Source: Vibrio kanaloae (GTDB lineage: Bacteria > Pseudomonadota > Gammaproteobacteria > Enterobacterales > Vibrionaceae). From it: 64,000 nt of DNA. Under the pieces are notes generated by a model. It saw only the letters and a program-made list of their open reading frames with translations. It was not told the DNA's origin and did no database searches. Below, piece by piece: positions 46,204 to 55,942 of the stretch; position 1 is the first letter of the stretch; each line of letters opens with the position of its first letter. The stretch spans positions 620,001 through 684,000 of the forward strand of contig NZ_AP025497.1 of NCBI RefSeq assembly GCF_024347535.1, read 5' to 3'. Both the position numbers and the translations under genes were made by a program.

Positions 46204-47553
46204 ATGGATATTCGAGAGCCAGTGGCCCCAATAACTTTGAAACCTCAGATCTCAGCTCCAAACGTTCCTACCTCTTTTGAAATGTTGGGTATTCCTGAAG
46301 TAGTGTTAGAAAACTTGGTGCTTAAGCACTTGTCTGCTTATCCAAAGTCGGATGTTTTAGAACTTTCGAATTACCTATGTGTTGTTACCCATATTGTAGA
46401 AAACGCTTTGGTTGTGCTGAGGAAAAAGTCATTAATTGAGGTATTCCAACCTAACTCAGATCTTTTGATTTCTTCAGTTTCCCATAGTCATGTCCGTTAC
46501 TCCTTATCTGAGAAAGGGCTTGAAGAAGCCGATCTCGCTTTTAAGCGTGATGCTTATTTAGGGCCAGCTCCTGTCTCGCTTGCCCAGTATAGCGACGTTG
46601 TGCAAAAACAAGACTTGAGGTGTGAGCTAGTAACTAGGCCACATGTCGAAGCGGCGCTGAGTGATGTGTATGGTGTCGAAAAGATGATTTCAGTGTTGGG
46701 GCCTGCCATCAATTCGGGGCGCGCTTTGTTGTTGTATGGGCATGCCGGAACGGGTAAAACCTTTGTTGCGAGCCGCATTGTCAATGCTTTACACACTTCT
46801 GTTTTTATCCCTTATGCAGTTTATGCATTGGGTAATATCATTAAGGTTTTCTCTGCGCAGCATCACAAGCCATTGGATAGTAATGGTCGCAATAAAGTAG
46901 TATCTCTTAAAGATCAATACGATAAGCGTTGGCTTAATTGTGAAAGGCCGAACATTCAGGTGGGGGGAGAACTCACCATGGATATGCTTGAAGTCAACCA
47001 TTCTGAGAATAGTCGTGTTTGGTTAGCTCCGGTACAAATGATGGCGAACAATGGGATTTTTGTTATTGATGACCTTGGTCGTCAACCAATGCCCGTCGAC
47101 ACTTTACTCAATCGTTGGATCGTACCTATGGAGTACGCCTTTGATTACTTGTCGTTACCAAATGGTCAACAAATCACGATGCCGTTTGTGTTAACGCTTG
47201 CTTTCTCTACCAACTTGAACCCTAAGAAAATAAGCGACCCTGCATTTCTGCGTCGCTTAGGTTACAAAATTGAATTCAAACCTCTTAACCAAGGTGATTA
47301 TGAAGCTTTGTGGATGAGTGTCGTCGCTGAGAAAGGAGTTGAGCTTGAAGCTGGTTTCTTTGAGCGTTTGTCTCAGATGCACACTCTTTGCAAGATGCCA
47401 CTCTTCCCTTGTTTACCGAAAGATCTCGTTGGTATAAGCAAAGATATACTTTCGTTTGAGCAACTCCCGCCTGTTATTACCTTCGATATTCTTTCCATGG
47501 CATGGGAAGTCTATTTTACCTCTGATGGACACGAGGAAGAAAATAATGAATAA
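46204..47553 (+). CDS. Winged-helix AAA+ ATPase of the Tad locus
   Basis: 449-residue soluble protein not part of the classical Tad set. Residues about 30-115 look like a winged helix (VLELSNYLCVVTHIVENAL, then RYSLSEKGLEEADLA). The ATPase core has Walker A GHAGTGKT (about 179-186) and Walker B FVIDDLG (about 285-291), with an arginine-rich LRRLGYKIEF that may give sensor or finger residues. No sigma-54 contact motif is seen. It overlaps the rcpC start by eight bases (ATGAATAA), so it belongs to the operon. It could be an assembly chaperone or a regulator; its function is unknown. Confidence 0.8.
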   Translation: MDIREPVAPITLKPQISAPNVPTSFEMLGIPEVVLENLVLKHLSAYPKSDVLELSNYLCVVTHIVENALVVLRKKSLIEVFQPNSDLLISSVSHSHVRYSLSEKGLEEADLAFKRDAYLGPAPVSLAQYSDVVQKQDLRCELVTRPHVEAALSDVYGVEKMISVLGPAINSGRALLLYGHAGTGKTFVASRIVNALHTSVFIPYAVYALGNIIKVFSAQHHKPLDSNGRNKVVSLKDQYDKRWLNCERPNIQVGGELTMDMLEVNHSENSRVWLAPVQMMANNGIFVIDDLGRQPMPVDTLLNRWIVPMEYAFDYLSLPNGQQITMPFVLTLAFSTNLNPKKISDPAFLRRLGYKIEFKPLNQGDYEALWMSVVAEKGVELEAGFFERLSQMHTLCKMPLFPCLPKDLVGISKDILSFEQLPPVITFDILSMAWEVYFTSDGHEEENNE

Positions 47554-48295
47554 GAGTCAAGTTTTCCTACTATTTTTATTGTCCGTAGTATTTGGTTTAG
47601 CTGCCGTATTTTTTGCTAAGCAGTGGATGGACAACCAAGTTCAGCCAACGGTTGAAGTAGAGACAGTGGAGCGTCATCCCGTTGTGGTTGCGTCACAAGA
47701 AATTGAAGCTGGAACCGTTATTGAGGAAACATTTTTAACGACCAAGCTAATGGAAGTGGATTGGATTAATGACAATAATTACTCCGATGCCTCAGAAATT
47801 GTCGGTAAGGTCGTCGCCAATACCGTTTATGCTGGCGAAGTCCTTCATAAAATGCGGTTTACTACGCCTGGAGAGGGGTCGACGCTAGCTGCGCTGATTC
47901 CTGAGAACAAGCGCGCAGTAACAATACGAGTTGATGACGTTATTGGTGTGGCTGGTTTCCTATTACCGGGTAATAAAGTGGATATTCTCAATACTGTTTC
48001 TTATGGTAAAAATTCTGCAGCGACTCGAACTGTCCTCAAAAATATCAAAGTGTTAGCGGTAGACCAAACCGCTAAAACCAATGAAAACAGCCCCATCATT
48101 GTACGTGCTGTGACGTTAGAGGTTTCCCCCAAAGATGCGGAGAAATTACTAACAGCGAAAAGCAAGGGGAGTATTCAGCTAACGTTGAGAAATCCTCATG
48201 AAATTGAGAAGAAAGTCGTTCGTCGATACGTGCCTCGACCAAGCGTAACTATTATCAAAGGTACGGAAGCTTCTAGTGTGCGCGTCAAGGATTGA
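47546..48295 (+). CDS. rcpC: Pilus assembly protein RcpC/CpaB
   Basis: 249-residue periplasmic protein anchored by an N-terminal hydrophobic segment (about 4-25). A SAF domain follows (about 50-115, VASQEIEAGTVIEE ... VYAGEVLHKM) and then the CpaB/RcpC domain with EGSTLAALIPENKRAVTIR and VAGFLLPGNKVDIL. In Tad systems it works with the secretin RcpA at the outer membrane. ATG 47546 overlaps the stop of the ATPase gene; a longer in-frame start inside that gene is not supported. Confidence 0.93.
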   Translation: MNKSQVFLLFLLSVVFGLAAVFFAKQWMDNQVQPTVEVETVERHPVVVASQEIEAGTVIEETFLTTKLMEVDWINDNNYSDASEIVGKVVANTVYAGEVLHKMRFTTPGEGSTLAALIPENKRAVTIRVDDVIGVAGFLLPGNKVDILNTVSYGKNSAATRTVLKNIKVLAVDQTAKTNENSPIIVRAVTLEVSPKDAEKLLTAKSKGSIQLTLRNPHEIEKKVVRRYVPRPSVTIIKGTEASSVRVKD

Positions 48296-48303
48296 GGTGA
48301 GAT

Positions 48304-49758
48304 ATGAGAATAATATTAGCGTGTATTTTGAGTCTGATCTGTTTTTCGAACGCAAGCTTTGCTGCATTGCAAACCGGAAAAACAGTCACGGTTCCACATC
48401 ACAAATCAACGCATGTGGTGTTGTCTGGTAAAGCAAGCAAAGTGTCGCTTGGAGACCCAGAAGTTCTTGATATTGTGATGTTGAAATCCAACGAACTATT
48501 TCTAATCGGGAAAAAGTTAGGAGCGACCAATTTGATGGCTTGGGATTCAAGAGGTCAGTTGATCGAGTCTATCAATATCGAAGTTACCCATGATCTTAAT
48601 AGCTTAAAAGCAAAGTTGTATGAATTTTTGCCTGACGAAACGATTGAAGTGCATAGTGCACAAAATCGATTGTTGTTGAGTGGTCAGGTAAGTAATCAAC
48701 AACAAATGAACGTGGCGATTCGAATCGCGGAAACGTATTCTTCGGGGAAAACCGCGGACGCATCAAAAGAAAGTGGTAGTGAGCAGGCCGCTGCTACCGG
48801 TGTCATCAATTTGATGTCTATTGGTGGTGCGCAACAGGTAATGTTAGAAGTAACGGTTGCTGAGGTTCAAAGAAGCTTAGTGAGAAAATTCGATGCCAAT
48901 TTTCATTTTTTCCAAACTAGTGGTTCGGACTTCTCTTGGGGGGCATCGTCTGTTCCTGCGGGAGTGCTAGGCGCTACGCCTATCTTTGATATTCCCACCT
49001 CAACTGACTACGGAATATTAGGGTCTTTCATTGATAGTAATACTCTGTTTACTTTCGCGTTAGATGTCGCTAAACAAAATGGGGTTGCAAAGGTATTAGC
49101 TGAGCCGAATTTAACAGCATTAAGTGGCTCTAAGGCTGAATTTTTAGCGGGTGGAGAGTTTCCTATCCCCGTGCCAGACGAAGACGGTATTACTATTGAA
49201 TATAAAGAGTATGGGGTAGGGCTCAAGTTCATTCCGACGGTACTCAGCGATAAGAAAATCAATCTAAATCTAGCGGTAGATGTGAGTGAGATTGCAAACA
49301 GCAGTTCATTGACCATCGATCCTGGCACCACAAATGCGACTTATTTTATCCCACCGATCACTCGACGCAGTGCTTCTTCAACATTGGAGTTAGCTGATGG
49401 ACAAACCATTGGTATTGCAGGGTTATTGAGTGAAAATGTTCGTGACATCAGTAATAAAATGCCTGGTATCGGTGATGTCCCTATTTTAGGGCAGCTTTTT
49501 AATAGCCAAGAATACGTATCTGGAGAAACTGAACTCGTGATTTTAGTGACTCCGAGGTTGGCGAAGCCTATCGATAGAAATAAAGTGACCCTGCCGACAG
49601 ATGCTTTTGTGAATTCTAATGACTTGGAATATTACTTGTTAGGTAGGAGCGCTTACATTGCAGAGCCGTCAGAATCAGGTTCAGAACGTTCTAAAGCTTC
49701 AGAGGACATTACGCCAAATGATGGTGGTAGTGAAGGCTCATTTGGTCATGACTTATAA
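48304..49758 (+). CDS. rcpA: Tad secretin RcpA/CpaC
   Basis: 484-residue outer-membrane secretin forming the exit pore for the Flp pilus. A signal peptide ends near ASFA (residue 21). The pilus-assembly N-terminal domain follows (LSGKASKVSLGDPEVLDIVML), then a BON-like domain and the secretin core (about 225-430) with KVLAEPNLTALSGSKAEFLAGGEFP and the end region PGIGDVPILGQLF. GAGG precedes the ATG. The last 50 residues are polar and Ser/Glu-rich and probably flexible. Confidence 0.95.
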   Translation: MRIILACILSLICFSNASFAALQTGKTVTVPHHKSTHVVLSGKASKVSLGDPEVLDIVMLKSNELFLIGKKLGATNLMAWDSRGQLIESINIEVTHDLNSLKAKLYEFLPDETIEVHSAQNRLLLSGQVSNQQQMNVAIRIAETYSSGKTADASKESGSEQAAATGVINLMSIGGAQQVMLEVTVAEVQRSLVRKFDANFHFFQTSGSDFSWGASSVPAGVLGATPIFDIPTSTDYGILGSFIDSNTLFTFALDVAKQNGVAKVLAEPNLTALSGSKAEFLAGGEFPIPVPDEDGITIEYKEYGVGLKFIPTVLSDKKINLNLAVDVSEIANSSSLTIDPGTTNATYFIPPITRRSASSTLELADGQTIGIAGLLSENVRDISNKMPGIGDVPILGQLFNSQEYVSGETELVILVTPRLAKPIDRNKVTLPTDAFVNSNDLEYYLLGRSAYIAEPSESGSERSKASEDITPNDGGSEGSFGHDL

Positions 49759-49768
49759 GGAGATAGAT

Positions 49769-50017
49769 ATGATTAGAATAATGATGGTCTTTCTCGTGAT
49801 GGTGTTAGTTGGCTGTGCAAATGATGCTCGCTTAGGGCATTCAGTCGCACTCGTTAAAACAGAACAAACGTATAACCCTAATGCGACCCAAGAGAATTTA
49901 CTCATAGTACCGGATGGTACAGGGGAGCGGATGCAGACTGGCTACGACCGATATGTTGGAAGAGGTGAAAACGACCTTTCCGGAAGTAATAGCCAGATCT
50001 TAGAAGAGTTTAATTAA
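49769..50017 (+). CDS. Small lipoprotein of the Tad locus
   Basis: 82-residue predicted lipoprotein: signal peptide with lipobox LVGC at residues 13-16, then a polar mature part with YNPNATQENLLIVPDG. ATG 49769 is supported by AAGGAGA eight bases upstream; a longer in-frame start inside rcpA is rejected. Its place between the secretin and tadG is that of RcpB or secretin pilotins in other Tad loci, so a role in secretin targeting is reasonable, but no sequence similarity to RcpB was recognised. Confidence 0.78.
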   Translation: MIRIMMVFLVMVLVGCANDARLGHSVALVKTEQTYNPNATQENLLIVPDGTGERMQTGYDRYVGRGENDLSGSNSQILEEFN

Positions 50018-50033
50018 ATCTGGAGGTACTCAC

Positions 50034-51299
50034 ATGTTGTATCGAGTATCACGAAGTCCTAAAAAACAGCAAGGCTTAGTTGCGATATTGGTTACCGCTG
50101 CCTTATTAGTTTTTTTAGCGGTCTCAGCGTTAGCTGTAGACATCAATCATATGATTGTAAATAAAACGCGCTTACAAAATGCTGTTGATTCTGCCACGTT
50201 GGCTGCTGCAACCATATTAGATAGCAGTAAAGATAAAGACGCTGTAGACGCTGAGGTTGTTACTGCACTTAATACGATGGCGGCTTCAACGGGAAATCAT
50301 GAAATTGATTTCACCACGGCCTCTATAAACATTGATTATTCAAATGATCCACAAGATTTTACAGGAACCGCCACTTTCGGTGCCAACGATGATGTTTATG
50401 TGCGTGTTCGAGTGGACTCATTGGATATGGATGAGTTTTTTATTCAGTTGTTTGGTTTAGATAAAGAGGTGTCAGCAAGTGCTGTTGCGGGGCCTAGCTC
50501 AGGCCTCGATTATACTCCTGTTGTACCCATTGGGGTGTGCATTGGTGACGGCACCTCCGATAACGATATTTCTCCAGAAGATGGTTACCATGATGAAACC
50601 GGAGAAGCCATAACCAGTGTGTTTGGCTATGAGGTAGGGACTGTTCATGCCTTGAAGGTGGGAGACAGTAGCTTATCTGAAATGGGTAATGGTAATTATC
50701 ACCTGTTGGACTTTGGTTCTGGTGGTAAAACAATCAAAGAAGGCTTAGGTGGTGGTTATGATCAGCCAGTCAAAATTGGTGAAAATATCACAACCAAACC
50801 TGGTGGCACGGTTGGCCCGACAGGTGATGGTTTGAATACTCGTTTTGGAGATTATGGCGGTGGCTTGTCTGCATCCGATTACCCTTCAGATTTTGTAACC
50901 ACAGAACCAACCAATGAAATCACGATTGATGCCAATACAGGAGATATCACTTTCGATGATAGCTACGATTACGCTCAATATAAGTTAGATACTAACGCCT
51001 GTATAGCAAGTGGTGGTTCTGGGTGCGCCTCTAATGGGGTTGCTTGGCGTCGTATTTTACCTATACCTATGGTGGATTGCTCAGGTAAAAGTGGCGGTAC
51101 TACTGAATTTACCGTGAATAAAATTGGTTGCTTTTTCTTGCTGCAAAGGGCACCAACCAATAACTCAGGTACACCAGCCGTTTTTGGTGAGTTTATCCAC
51201 TCTTGCAGTGTTGCTGGTGGCTCTGGTAGTAATCAGTCGACAACCGAAGGGTCTTATAGGATTGTTCTGTATAAAGACCCCGATAGTGGGGAGTCTTGA
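50034..51299 (+). CDS. tadG: TadG-like pilus protein
   Basis: 421-residue protein with the TadG N-terminal segment QQGLVAILVTAALLVFLAV, a membrane anchor preceded by a Gly but lacking Glu+5, then AVDINHMIVNKTRLQNAVDSAT-type sequence (Tad_N domain). The rest is a large Gly/Asp-rich extracytoplasmic region with several cysteines. It has no clear von Willebrand A MIDAS motif, unlike larger TadG proteins. The order tadG-tadE-tadF differs from the Aggregatibacter order tadE-F-G. A GGAGG site precedes the ATG. Confidence 0.88.
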   Translation: MLYRVSRSPKKQQGLVAILVTAALLVFLAVSALAVDINHMIVNKTRLQNAVDSATLAAATILDSSKDKDAVDAEVVTALNTMAASTGNHEIDFTTASINIDYSNDPQDFTGTATFGANDDVYVRVRVDSLDMDEFFIQLFGLDKEVSASAVAGPSSGLDYTPVVPIGVCIGDGTSDNDISPEDGYHDETGEAITSVFGYEVGTVHALKVGDSSLSEMGNGNYHLLDFGSGGKTIKEGLGGGYDQPVKIGENITTKPGGTVGPTGDGLNTRFGDYGGGLSASDYPSDFVTTEPTNEITIDANTGDITFDDSYDYAQYKLDTNACIASGGSGCASNGVAWRRILPIPMVDCSGKSGGTTEFTVNKIGCFFLLQRAPTNNSGTPAVFGEFIHSCSVAGGSGSNQSTTEGSYRIVLYKDPDSGES

Positions 51300-51301
51300 T
51301 T

Positions 51302-51742
51302 ATGATTTTATCTAATAGACATCAATGTGGTTTTGCTGCCGTGGAGATGGTGCTCGTGGCCCCTGTAATGTTGTTCTTTTTGGTTTTGGTTCTTGAACTA
51401 GGTAACATTCTGATTCAACACAATGTGCTCTCTAAGTCTGTACAAAATGGCGCACGATATGCTGTTAGTGAGGTTTACAATACCAAAGGTGGCACTATTG
51501 CAACAATTTTGGAGATTAAAAATGTGGTGGTTTATGGTCAGAGTAGCGTAGGGACAGCCATTTTATCTACGCTGACAACCTCTGATGTGACGGTTGTTCC
51601 TGATCCTGACTCTATTGGTAGTGGTGATTATGTGCAGGTGAGTGTGACGTATGACTACGTTCCAAACTTCTTGTCTATTCCCTTCTCTACGGAGAATTTT
51701 GCCATTCCATTAAGTGCAACTTCGGTGATGAGGGTATTGTGA
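51302..51742 (+). CDS. tadE: Pseudopilin TadE
   Basis: 146-residue TadE-type pseudopilin. The leader ends with CG, followed by FAAVEMVLVAPVMLFFLVLV (Glu+5), a site for TadV. A short periplasmic domain follows. ATG 51302 is preferred over the in-frame TTG at 51296 because GGGGAG lies eight bases upstream. It begins three bases after the tadG stop and its stop overlaps the start of tadF. Confidence 0.9.
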   Translation: MILSNRHQCGFAAVEMVLVAPVMLFFLVLVLELGNILIQHNVLSKSVQNGARYAVSEVYNTKGGTIATILEIKNVVVYGQSSVGTAILSTLTTSDVTVVPDPDSIGSGDYVQVSVTYDYVPNFLSIPFSTENFAIPLSATSVMRVL

Positions 51743-52239
51743 TGAAAAGGCTTAACGGGCGTACCAAAGGGCTTGCCATTATTGAGTTCACTATAGTCTC
51801 GTCGTTCATGTTTCTCTTGATTTTTCTTATTTTATCGTTAGGGGTTTATGTATTTTCGCTGCAAATGGTGAGTGAAGGAACGAGAAAGGCTGCTCGATTA
51901 GCGACGGTATGTTATGTGCTCGATAGAGATAATATAGCGGGAATGGTTGTCGATGATTTACCGCTTATTGGGTTTACTAGTGCGAACCTAGAAGTGGCTT
52001 ACTTAGATGCTAGTGGAGCAGAGGTTACTTCTGATTTTGAAGCGAACTTTGGCACTATTAAGTTTGTGCGTGCTAGGGCTACGGGTTATGGCATTCAGTT
52101 AATCAGTAACCTAAGCTTTCTAGGTACGAATGGATTTCTTGCTGCTCCTGCGTTTGAAACAATATTACCAGCAGAAAGTTTGGGAGTAGTGAGGCCTGAA
52201 ACTGAAACTAGCACTAACATATGGAATAGATGCCCATAG
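51742..52239 (+). CDS. tadF: Pseudopilin TadF
   Basis: 165-residue TadE-family protein. RTKG then LAIIEFTIVSSFMFLLIFLI shows the cleavage site with Glu+5 and Phe+6. The mature domain has a pair of cysteines (CYV near residue 55 and the C-terminal CP). Its start codon shares one base with the tadE stop (TGATG); a GTG just before could also be used. Named from position and motif. Confidence 0.85.
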   Translation: MKRLNGRTKGLAIIEFTIVSSFMFLLIFLILSLGVYVFSLQMVSEGTRKAARLATVCYVLDRDNIAGMVVDDLPLIGFTSANLEVAYLDASGAEVTSDFEANFGTIKFVRARATGYGIQLISNLSFLGTNGFLAAPAFETILPAESLGVVRPETETSTNIWNRCP

Positions 52240-52264
52240 GCGGTTATTTAAAGGAGATGAATAT

Positions 52265-53479
52265 ATGGGGGAAGCGATCAAAATAACGCCTAATGAGAAT
52301 GATATTACGCGTTTAAAAACGAATCTTAAAGTGTGGGTAATTCATAACAGTGAAAGCTTTAAATCGCATGTGAATCAAGAGCTCAAGAAATGCAGAAATG
52401 TCAGTATTACATCATTTTCTTTAGCTGGTATGAATGAGGAGTATTTAAAAGGTGTTGATGTTCCGGAGCTCATTTTCGTAGAAGCCAGTGGTAGCTGGGC
52501 TCAAAAGATGGTCGAGCTTCAAGGGTATGATTTATCGTTAGAAGATAAAGAGCTATCTTTAGTGGTGCTCGGAGATGAAAGTGACAGTGGTTCAATAAAG
52601 ATTGCATTACGTTTAGGAGCATCAGACTTTTTACCTAATACCGTTACTCTTTCTGACTTACTTCCATTATTAAAGAAAACGGCATCGGAAAAGCTTGAAA
52701 ACTCCAGTTACGGTGAGTTTATCTTGTTTTTGAATACCAAAGGCGGAATGGGGGCGACGACGCTTGCTTTAAATACTGCGATTGAAGTGGCAAGTCATCA
52801 CGCTGGAGAGGTACTTTTACTAGATATTGATCTTCAGTTTGGAGTTATCCCGGATTATTTAAATATCACTCCAACTTACAGTATCTCTGATGCTATTAAC
52901 AGCTCCAATGATCTCGATGAGATATCTCTAGGATCTTTAGTAAATAAGCACGAGTCTGGCTTACATGTCCTAAGCTTTAAGCATGAAAACAATGCTGATG
53001 ATTATGAACAGGCTCAGAAAATAGGCCGATTGCTTCCTATCTTACGTCGCTTCTACCCTTATGTGATCATTGATCTTTCAAGAGGCTTAGATCATGTGTT
53101 TGCATCAGCGATATCACCAGCCACCAAAGTACTTTTGGTTTCGCAACAAAGCTTGGTTTCAGTAAAAAACACAAGTCGCTTAATCAAGTCTTTGAAGTTT
53201 GAATATGGGTTACAAAGTGATGTGATAGAGGTGATCCTAAATCGTTACGAGAAACGACATTCAATTAAGCTAAAAGACATTGAACAAGCGGTAGGTGATC
53301 ATGACATACACCTTATACCTAATGATTTTAAGGTTACATTAGAGAGTACTAATTTGGGGCAGCCATTTGTTCAATCTCGAAAGAAAAGCTCTATTACTCG
53401 CTCTATTATTGACTTATCTCATGTTCTTTCACCGCTAGAGCACGAAGAAAAAGGGTGGTTGAAAAAGTTGTTTTCATGA
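52265..53479 (+). CDS. tadZ: TadZ/CpaE localisation ATPase-like protein
   Basis: 404-residue protein with an N-terminal receiver-like domain (about 20-140, LKVWVIHNSESF ... LIFVEASGSW) and a ParA/MinD-like domain. The deviant Walker A is KGGMGATTLALN (about 157-168), with DIDLQFG as the switch-like segment. TadZ proteins set the polar or focal site of the Tad machine. The AAAGGAGATG ribosome site is good. It precedes tadA as usual. Confidence 0.93.
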   Translation: MGEAIKITPNENDITRLKTNLKVWVIHNSESFKSHVNQELKKCRNVSITSFSLAGMNEEYLKGVDVPELIFVEASGSWAQKMVELQGYDLSLEDKELSLVVLGDESDSGSIKIALRLGASDFLPNTVTLSDLLPLLKKTASEKLENSSYGEFILFLNTKGGMGATTLALNTAIEVASHHAGEVLLLDIDLQFGVIPDYLNITPTYSISDAINSSNDLDEISLGSLVNKHESGLHVLSFKHENNADDYEQAQKIGRLLPILRRFYPYVIIDLSRGLDHVFASAISPATKVLLVSQQSLVSVKNTSRLIKSLKFEYGLQSDVIEVILNRYEKRHSIKLKDIEQAVGDHDIHLIPNDFKVTLESTNLGQPFVQSRKKSSITRSIIDLSHVLSPLEHEEKGWLKKLFS

Positions 53480-53512
53480 TGCATTGATGAAAAGTAAACA
53501 CGAGGGATTGTG

Positions 53513-54964
53513 ATGTTCTTTAAACGAAAAAATATAAACCCAGAGTTTGAACAAAAAGCAGAACAGACTTCGCATGAGTCCGAAGGTGCTAATACGGTTG
53601 AGCGTTTACAAAGTGTAGAGATATCGAATAATACTCAGAAAGTAGACGTTAATGAAGAGAAAGAAAAAACGGTTAATGAAGCTCGCAAAGTATTAGAACA
53701 TGAGCTCTCTATTAAGCATTTTTTCCATAAGCAGCTTCTTGAAACTTTGGATCTCGGTTTGCTATCGAGCTTAGAAAAAGAACGGGCTAAAGTTGATTTA
53801 CACGAAGCTATCGTGCAATTGATGTCTGACGACCGCAATCATGCACTAAGTGCTGAAGGTCGAAAAAGGGTGATTAAGCAGATTGAAGATGAGGTCTTTG
53901 GCCTTGGTCCATTAGAGCCGTTGTTGGCTGATCAAACAGTGTCAGACATATTGGTCAACGGTCCTAAAAGTGTTTATGTCGAACGCAGAGGTAAGCTTGA
54001 AAAAACGCCTTATACTTTCCTTGATGATCGCCACCTTAGAAATATTATTGATCGAATTGTAAGTCAAGTCGGTCGACGTATAGATGAATCATCACCTATG
54101 GTGGATGCTAGATTGCTTGATGGCTCTCGGGTGAACGCTATTATTCCTCCCTTAGCTCTAGATGGCCCTTCTGTTTCTATTCGTCGTTTTGCTGTTGATC
54201 GCTTAACTATGAGTAACCTACTGGAATATGACTCGGTTTCTCCGCAGATGGCTAAATTTGTGGAAGCTGCAGTTAAAGGTGAGCTAAATATACTCATATC
54301 TGGAGGAACAGGCTCAGGAAAAACGACAACACTCAATATTTTTTCTGGTTTCATTCCTCGTGATCAACGAATTATTACTATAGAAGATTCGGCTGAATTA
54401 CAACTTCAACAACCACACGTTATTCGCCTGGAAACTCGCCCTGCCAACTTAGAAGGAAAGGGAGAAATAAGCCAGCGCGAATTGGTTAAAAACACCTTAC
54501 GTATGCGACCTGATCGAATTGTGGTTGGTGAGGTACGTGGTAGCGAAGCCGTTGACATGCTAGCGGCGATGAATACGGGTCATGATGGTTCATTGGCCAC
54601 CATACACGCGAATACTCCCCGCGATGCTTTGAGCCGTGTTGAGAATATGTTTTCCATGGCGGGCTGGAATATTTCAACTAAAAATTTAAGGGCTCAAATC
54701 GCTTCAGCTATCCACCTAGTTGTTCAAATGGAGCGGCAAGAAGATGGTAAGCGCCGCATGGTGAGCATTCAAGAGATAAACGGTATGGAAGGCGAGGTCA
54801 TTACTATGTCGGAAATTTTCCGTTTTCAACGTCAAGGAATTGATGAAGATGGCAATATCATAGGTTATTACACGGCTACGGGGGTTGTGCCTCAGTACCA
54901 TGACCAGTTAGTCAAACGTGGTCTTAACCTACCCTTTGAGCTATTTACAGAGACTCACAGTTAA
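53513..54964 (+). CDS. tadA: Tad secretion ATPase TadA/CpaF
   Basis: 483-residue hexameric secretion ATPase of the VirB11/GspE class; it drives pilus assembly and perhaps retraction. Walker A is [10 protein letters not shown] (about 263-272), then the Asp box [11 protein letters not shown], Walker [16 protein letters not shown] and the His box [12 protein letters not shown] Glu/Lys-rich segment of about 70 residues lies at the N terminus. ATG 53513 is preferred to the GTG before it because GAGGGA precedes it by five bases. Confidence 0.96.
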   Translation: MFFKRKNINPEFEQKAEQTSHESEGANTVERLQSVEISNNTQKVDVNEEKEKTVNEARKVLEHELSIKHFFHKQLLETLDLGLLSSLEKERAKVDLHEAIVQLMSDDRNHALSAEGRKRVIKQIEDEVFGLGPLEPLLADQTVSDILVNGPKSVYVERRGKLEKTPYTFLDDRHLRNIIDRIVSQVGRRIDESSPMVDARLLDGSRVNAIIPPLALDGPSVSIRRFAVDRLTMSNLLEYDSVSPQMAKFVEAAVKGELNILISGGTGSGKTTTLNIFSGFIPRDQRIITIEDSAELQLQQPHVIRLETRPANLEGKGEISQRELVKNTLRMRPDRIVVGEVRGSEAVDMLAAMNTGHDGSLATIHANTPRDALSRVENMFSMAGWNISTKNLRAQIASAIHLVVQMERQEDGKRRMVSIQEINGMEGEVITMSEIFRFQRQGIDEDGNIIGYYTATGVVPQYHDQLVKRGLNLPFELFTETHS

Positions 54965-54973
54965 GGAGGGATT

Positions 54974-55939
54974 ATGAATAATGTAACTGTTTCATTAGCC
55001 CTATTATTTATAGCTGTACTTTTTATCTCGCAGGCTTTGTTGTTACCCGCTGCGGGTAAAAAAGTGAAGCACCGGGAGCTGTCTCGTCGATTGAAAGAGA
55101 CACAACGTAATATTGATGATGAGAGCTTATCATTATTAAAAGAGCATTATAACAAAGACCTTTCACCGGTAGACCGTAGGCTAATAATTGTCCCTTTCTT
55201 TGCTGATTTGAAGAAAATGTTGGAGCTTGCTGGTATGAAAATATCGTTAAGTCGGTTCTTGCTTATTGTTTTTCTTTGCGGTGCATTGCTTTCATTACTG
55301 TCTCTAGTGACTAATCAAGCTTGGTTCATTAGTGTTACGGCATTTATCTCTGTGTGGGTTATCGCGTATTTATTTGTTCAAAACAGAGTGACTTCCAGAA
55401 TGGCTCGATTTGAAGAGCAGCTTCCAGAAGCATTAGATATTATCCGACGAGCATTACAAGCTGGACAACCATTAGTTCAGTCATTTAATGAAGTTGGAGA
55501 AGAGTTGCCTGATCCTATTGGTATCGAATTTAAAAATACCTATAACTTACTTAATTACGGCTATGATTTACGTTTGGCTATTTTACAAATGGCCGAACGT
55601 GTGCCAACAGTCTCAATGTTGGCTTTTTCTAGTGCGGTGATGTTACAGAAAGAAACTGGGGGGAATCTATCCGAGAATCTCCAAAAAGTATCAGAAGTAC
55701 TAAGAGCTCGTTTTAAGTTAGAAAGGAAAATAAAAACCCTTTCAGCCGAAAGTCGCTTATCCGCATGGATTTTAACGTTATCACCGTTTGGTTTGTTTTT
55801 TGCGTTGAAGTTAGCTAGTCCCGAATATATTGATCCACTTTATAAAGATCCGCGTGGTATTTCGATGGTAAGCGTCGGTATTGTACTTTTAGCGATCGGT
55901 TCGTTATGGATTAAAAAAATCATTAGTATAGAGATTTAA
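54974..55939 (+). CDS. tadB: Tad inner-membrane protein TadB
   Basis: 321-residue T2SSF-domain platform protein. Hydrophobic segments lie at the N terminus (about 5-27), at about 92-135 and at the C terminus. The cytoplasmic T2SSF core has FEEQLPEALDIIRRALQAGQPL and MLQKETGGNLSENL. AAGGAGG lies just before the ATG. It pairs with TadC to form the membrane platform on which TadA acts. Confidence 0.94.
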   Translation: MNNVTVSLALLFIAVLFISQALLLPAAGKKVKHRELSRRLKETQRNIDDESLSLLKEHYNKDLSPVDRRLIIVPFFADLKKMLELAGMKISLSRFLLIVFLCGALLSLLSLVTNQAWFISVTAFISVWVIAYLFVQNRVTSRMARFEEQLPEALDIIRRALQAGQPLVQSFNEVGEELPDPIGIEFKNTYNLLNYGYDLRLAILQMAERVPTVSMLAFSSAVMLQKETGGNLSENLQKVSEVLRARFKLERKIKTLSAESRLSAWILTLSPFGLFFALKLASPEYIDPLYKDPRGISMVSVGIVLLAIGSLWIKKIISIEI

Positions 55940-55942
55940 CCT

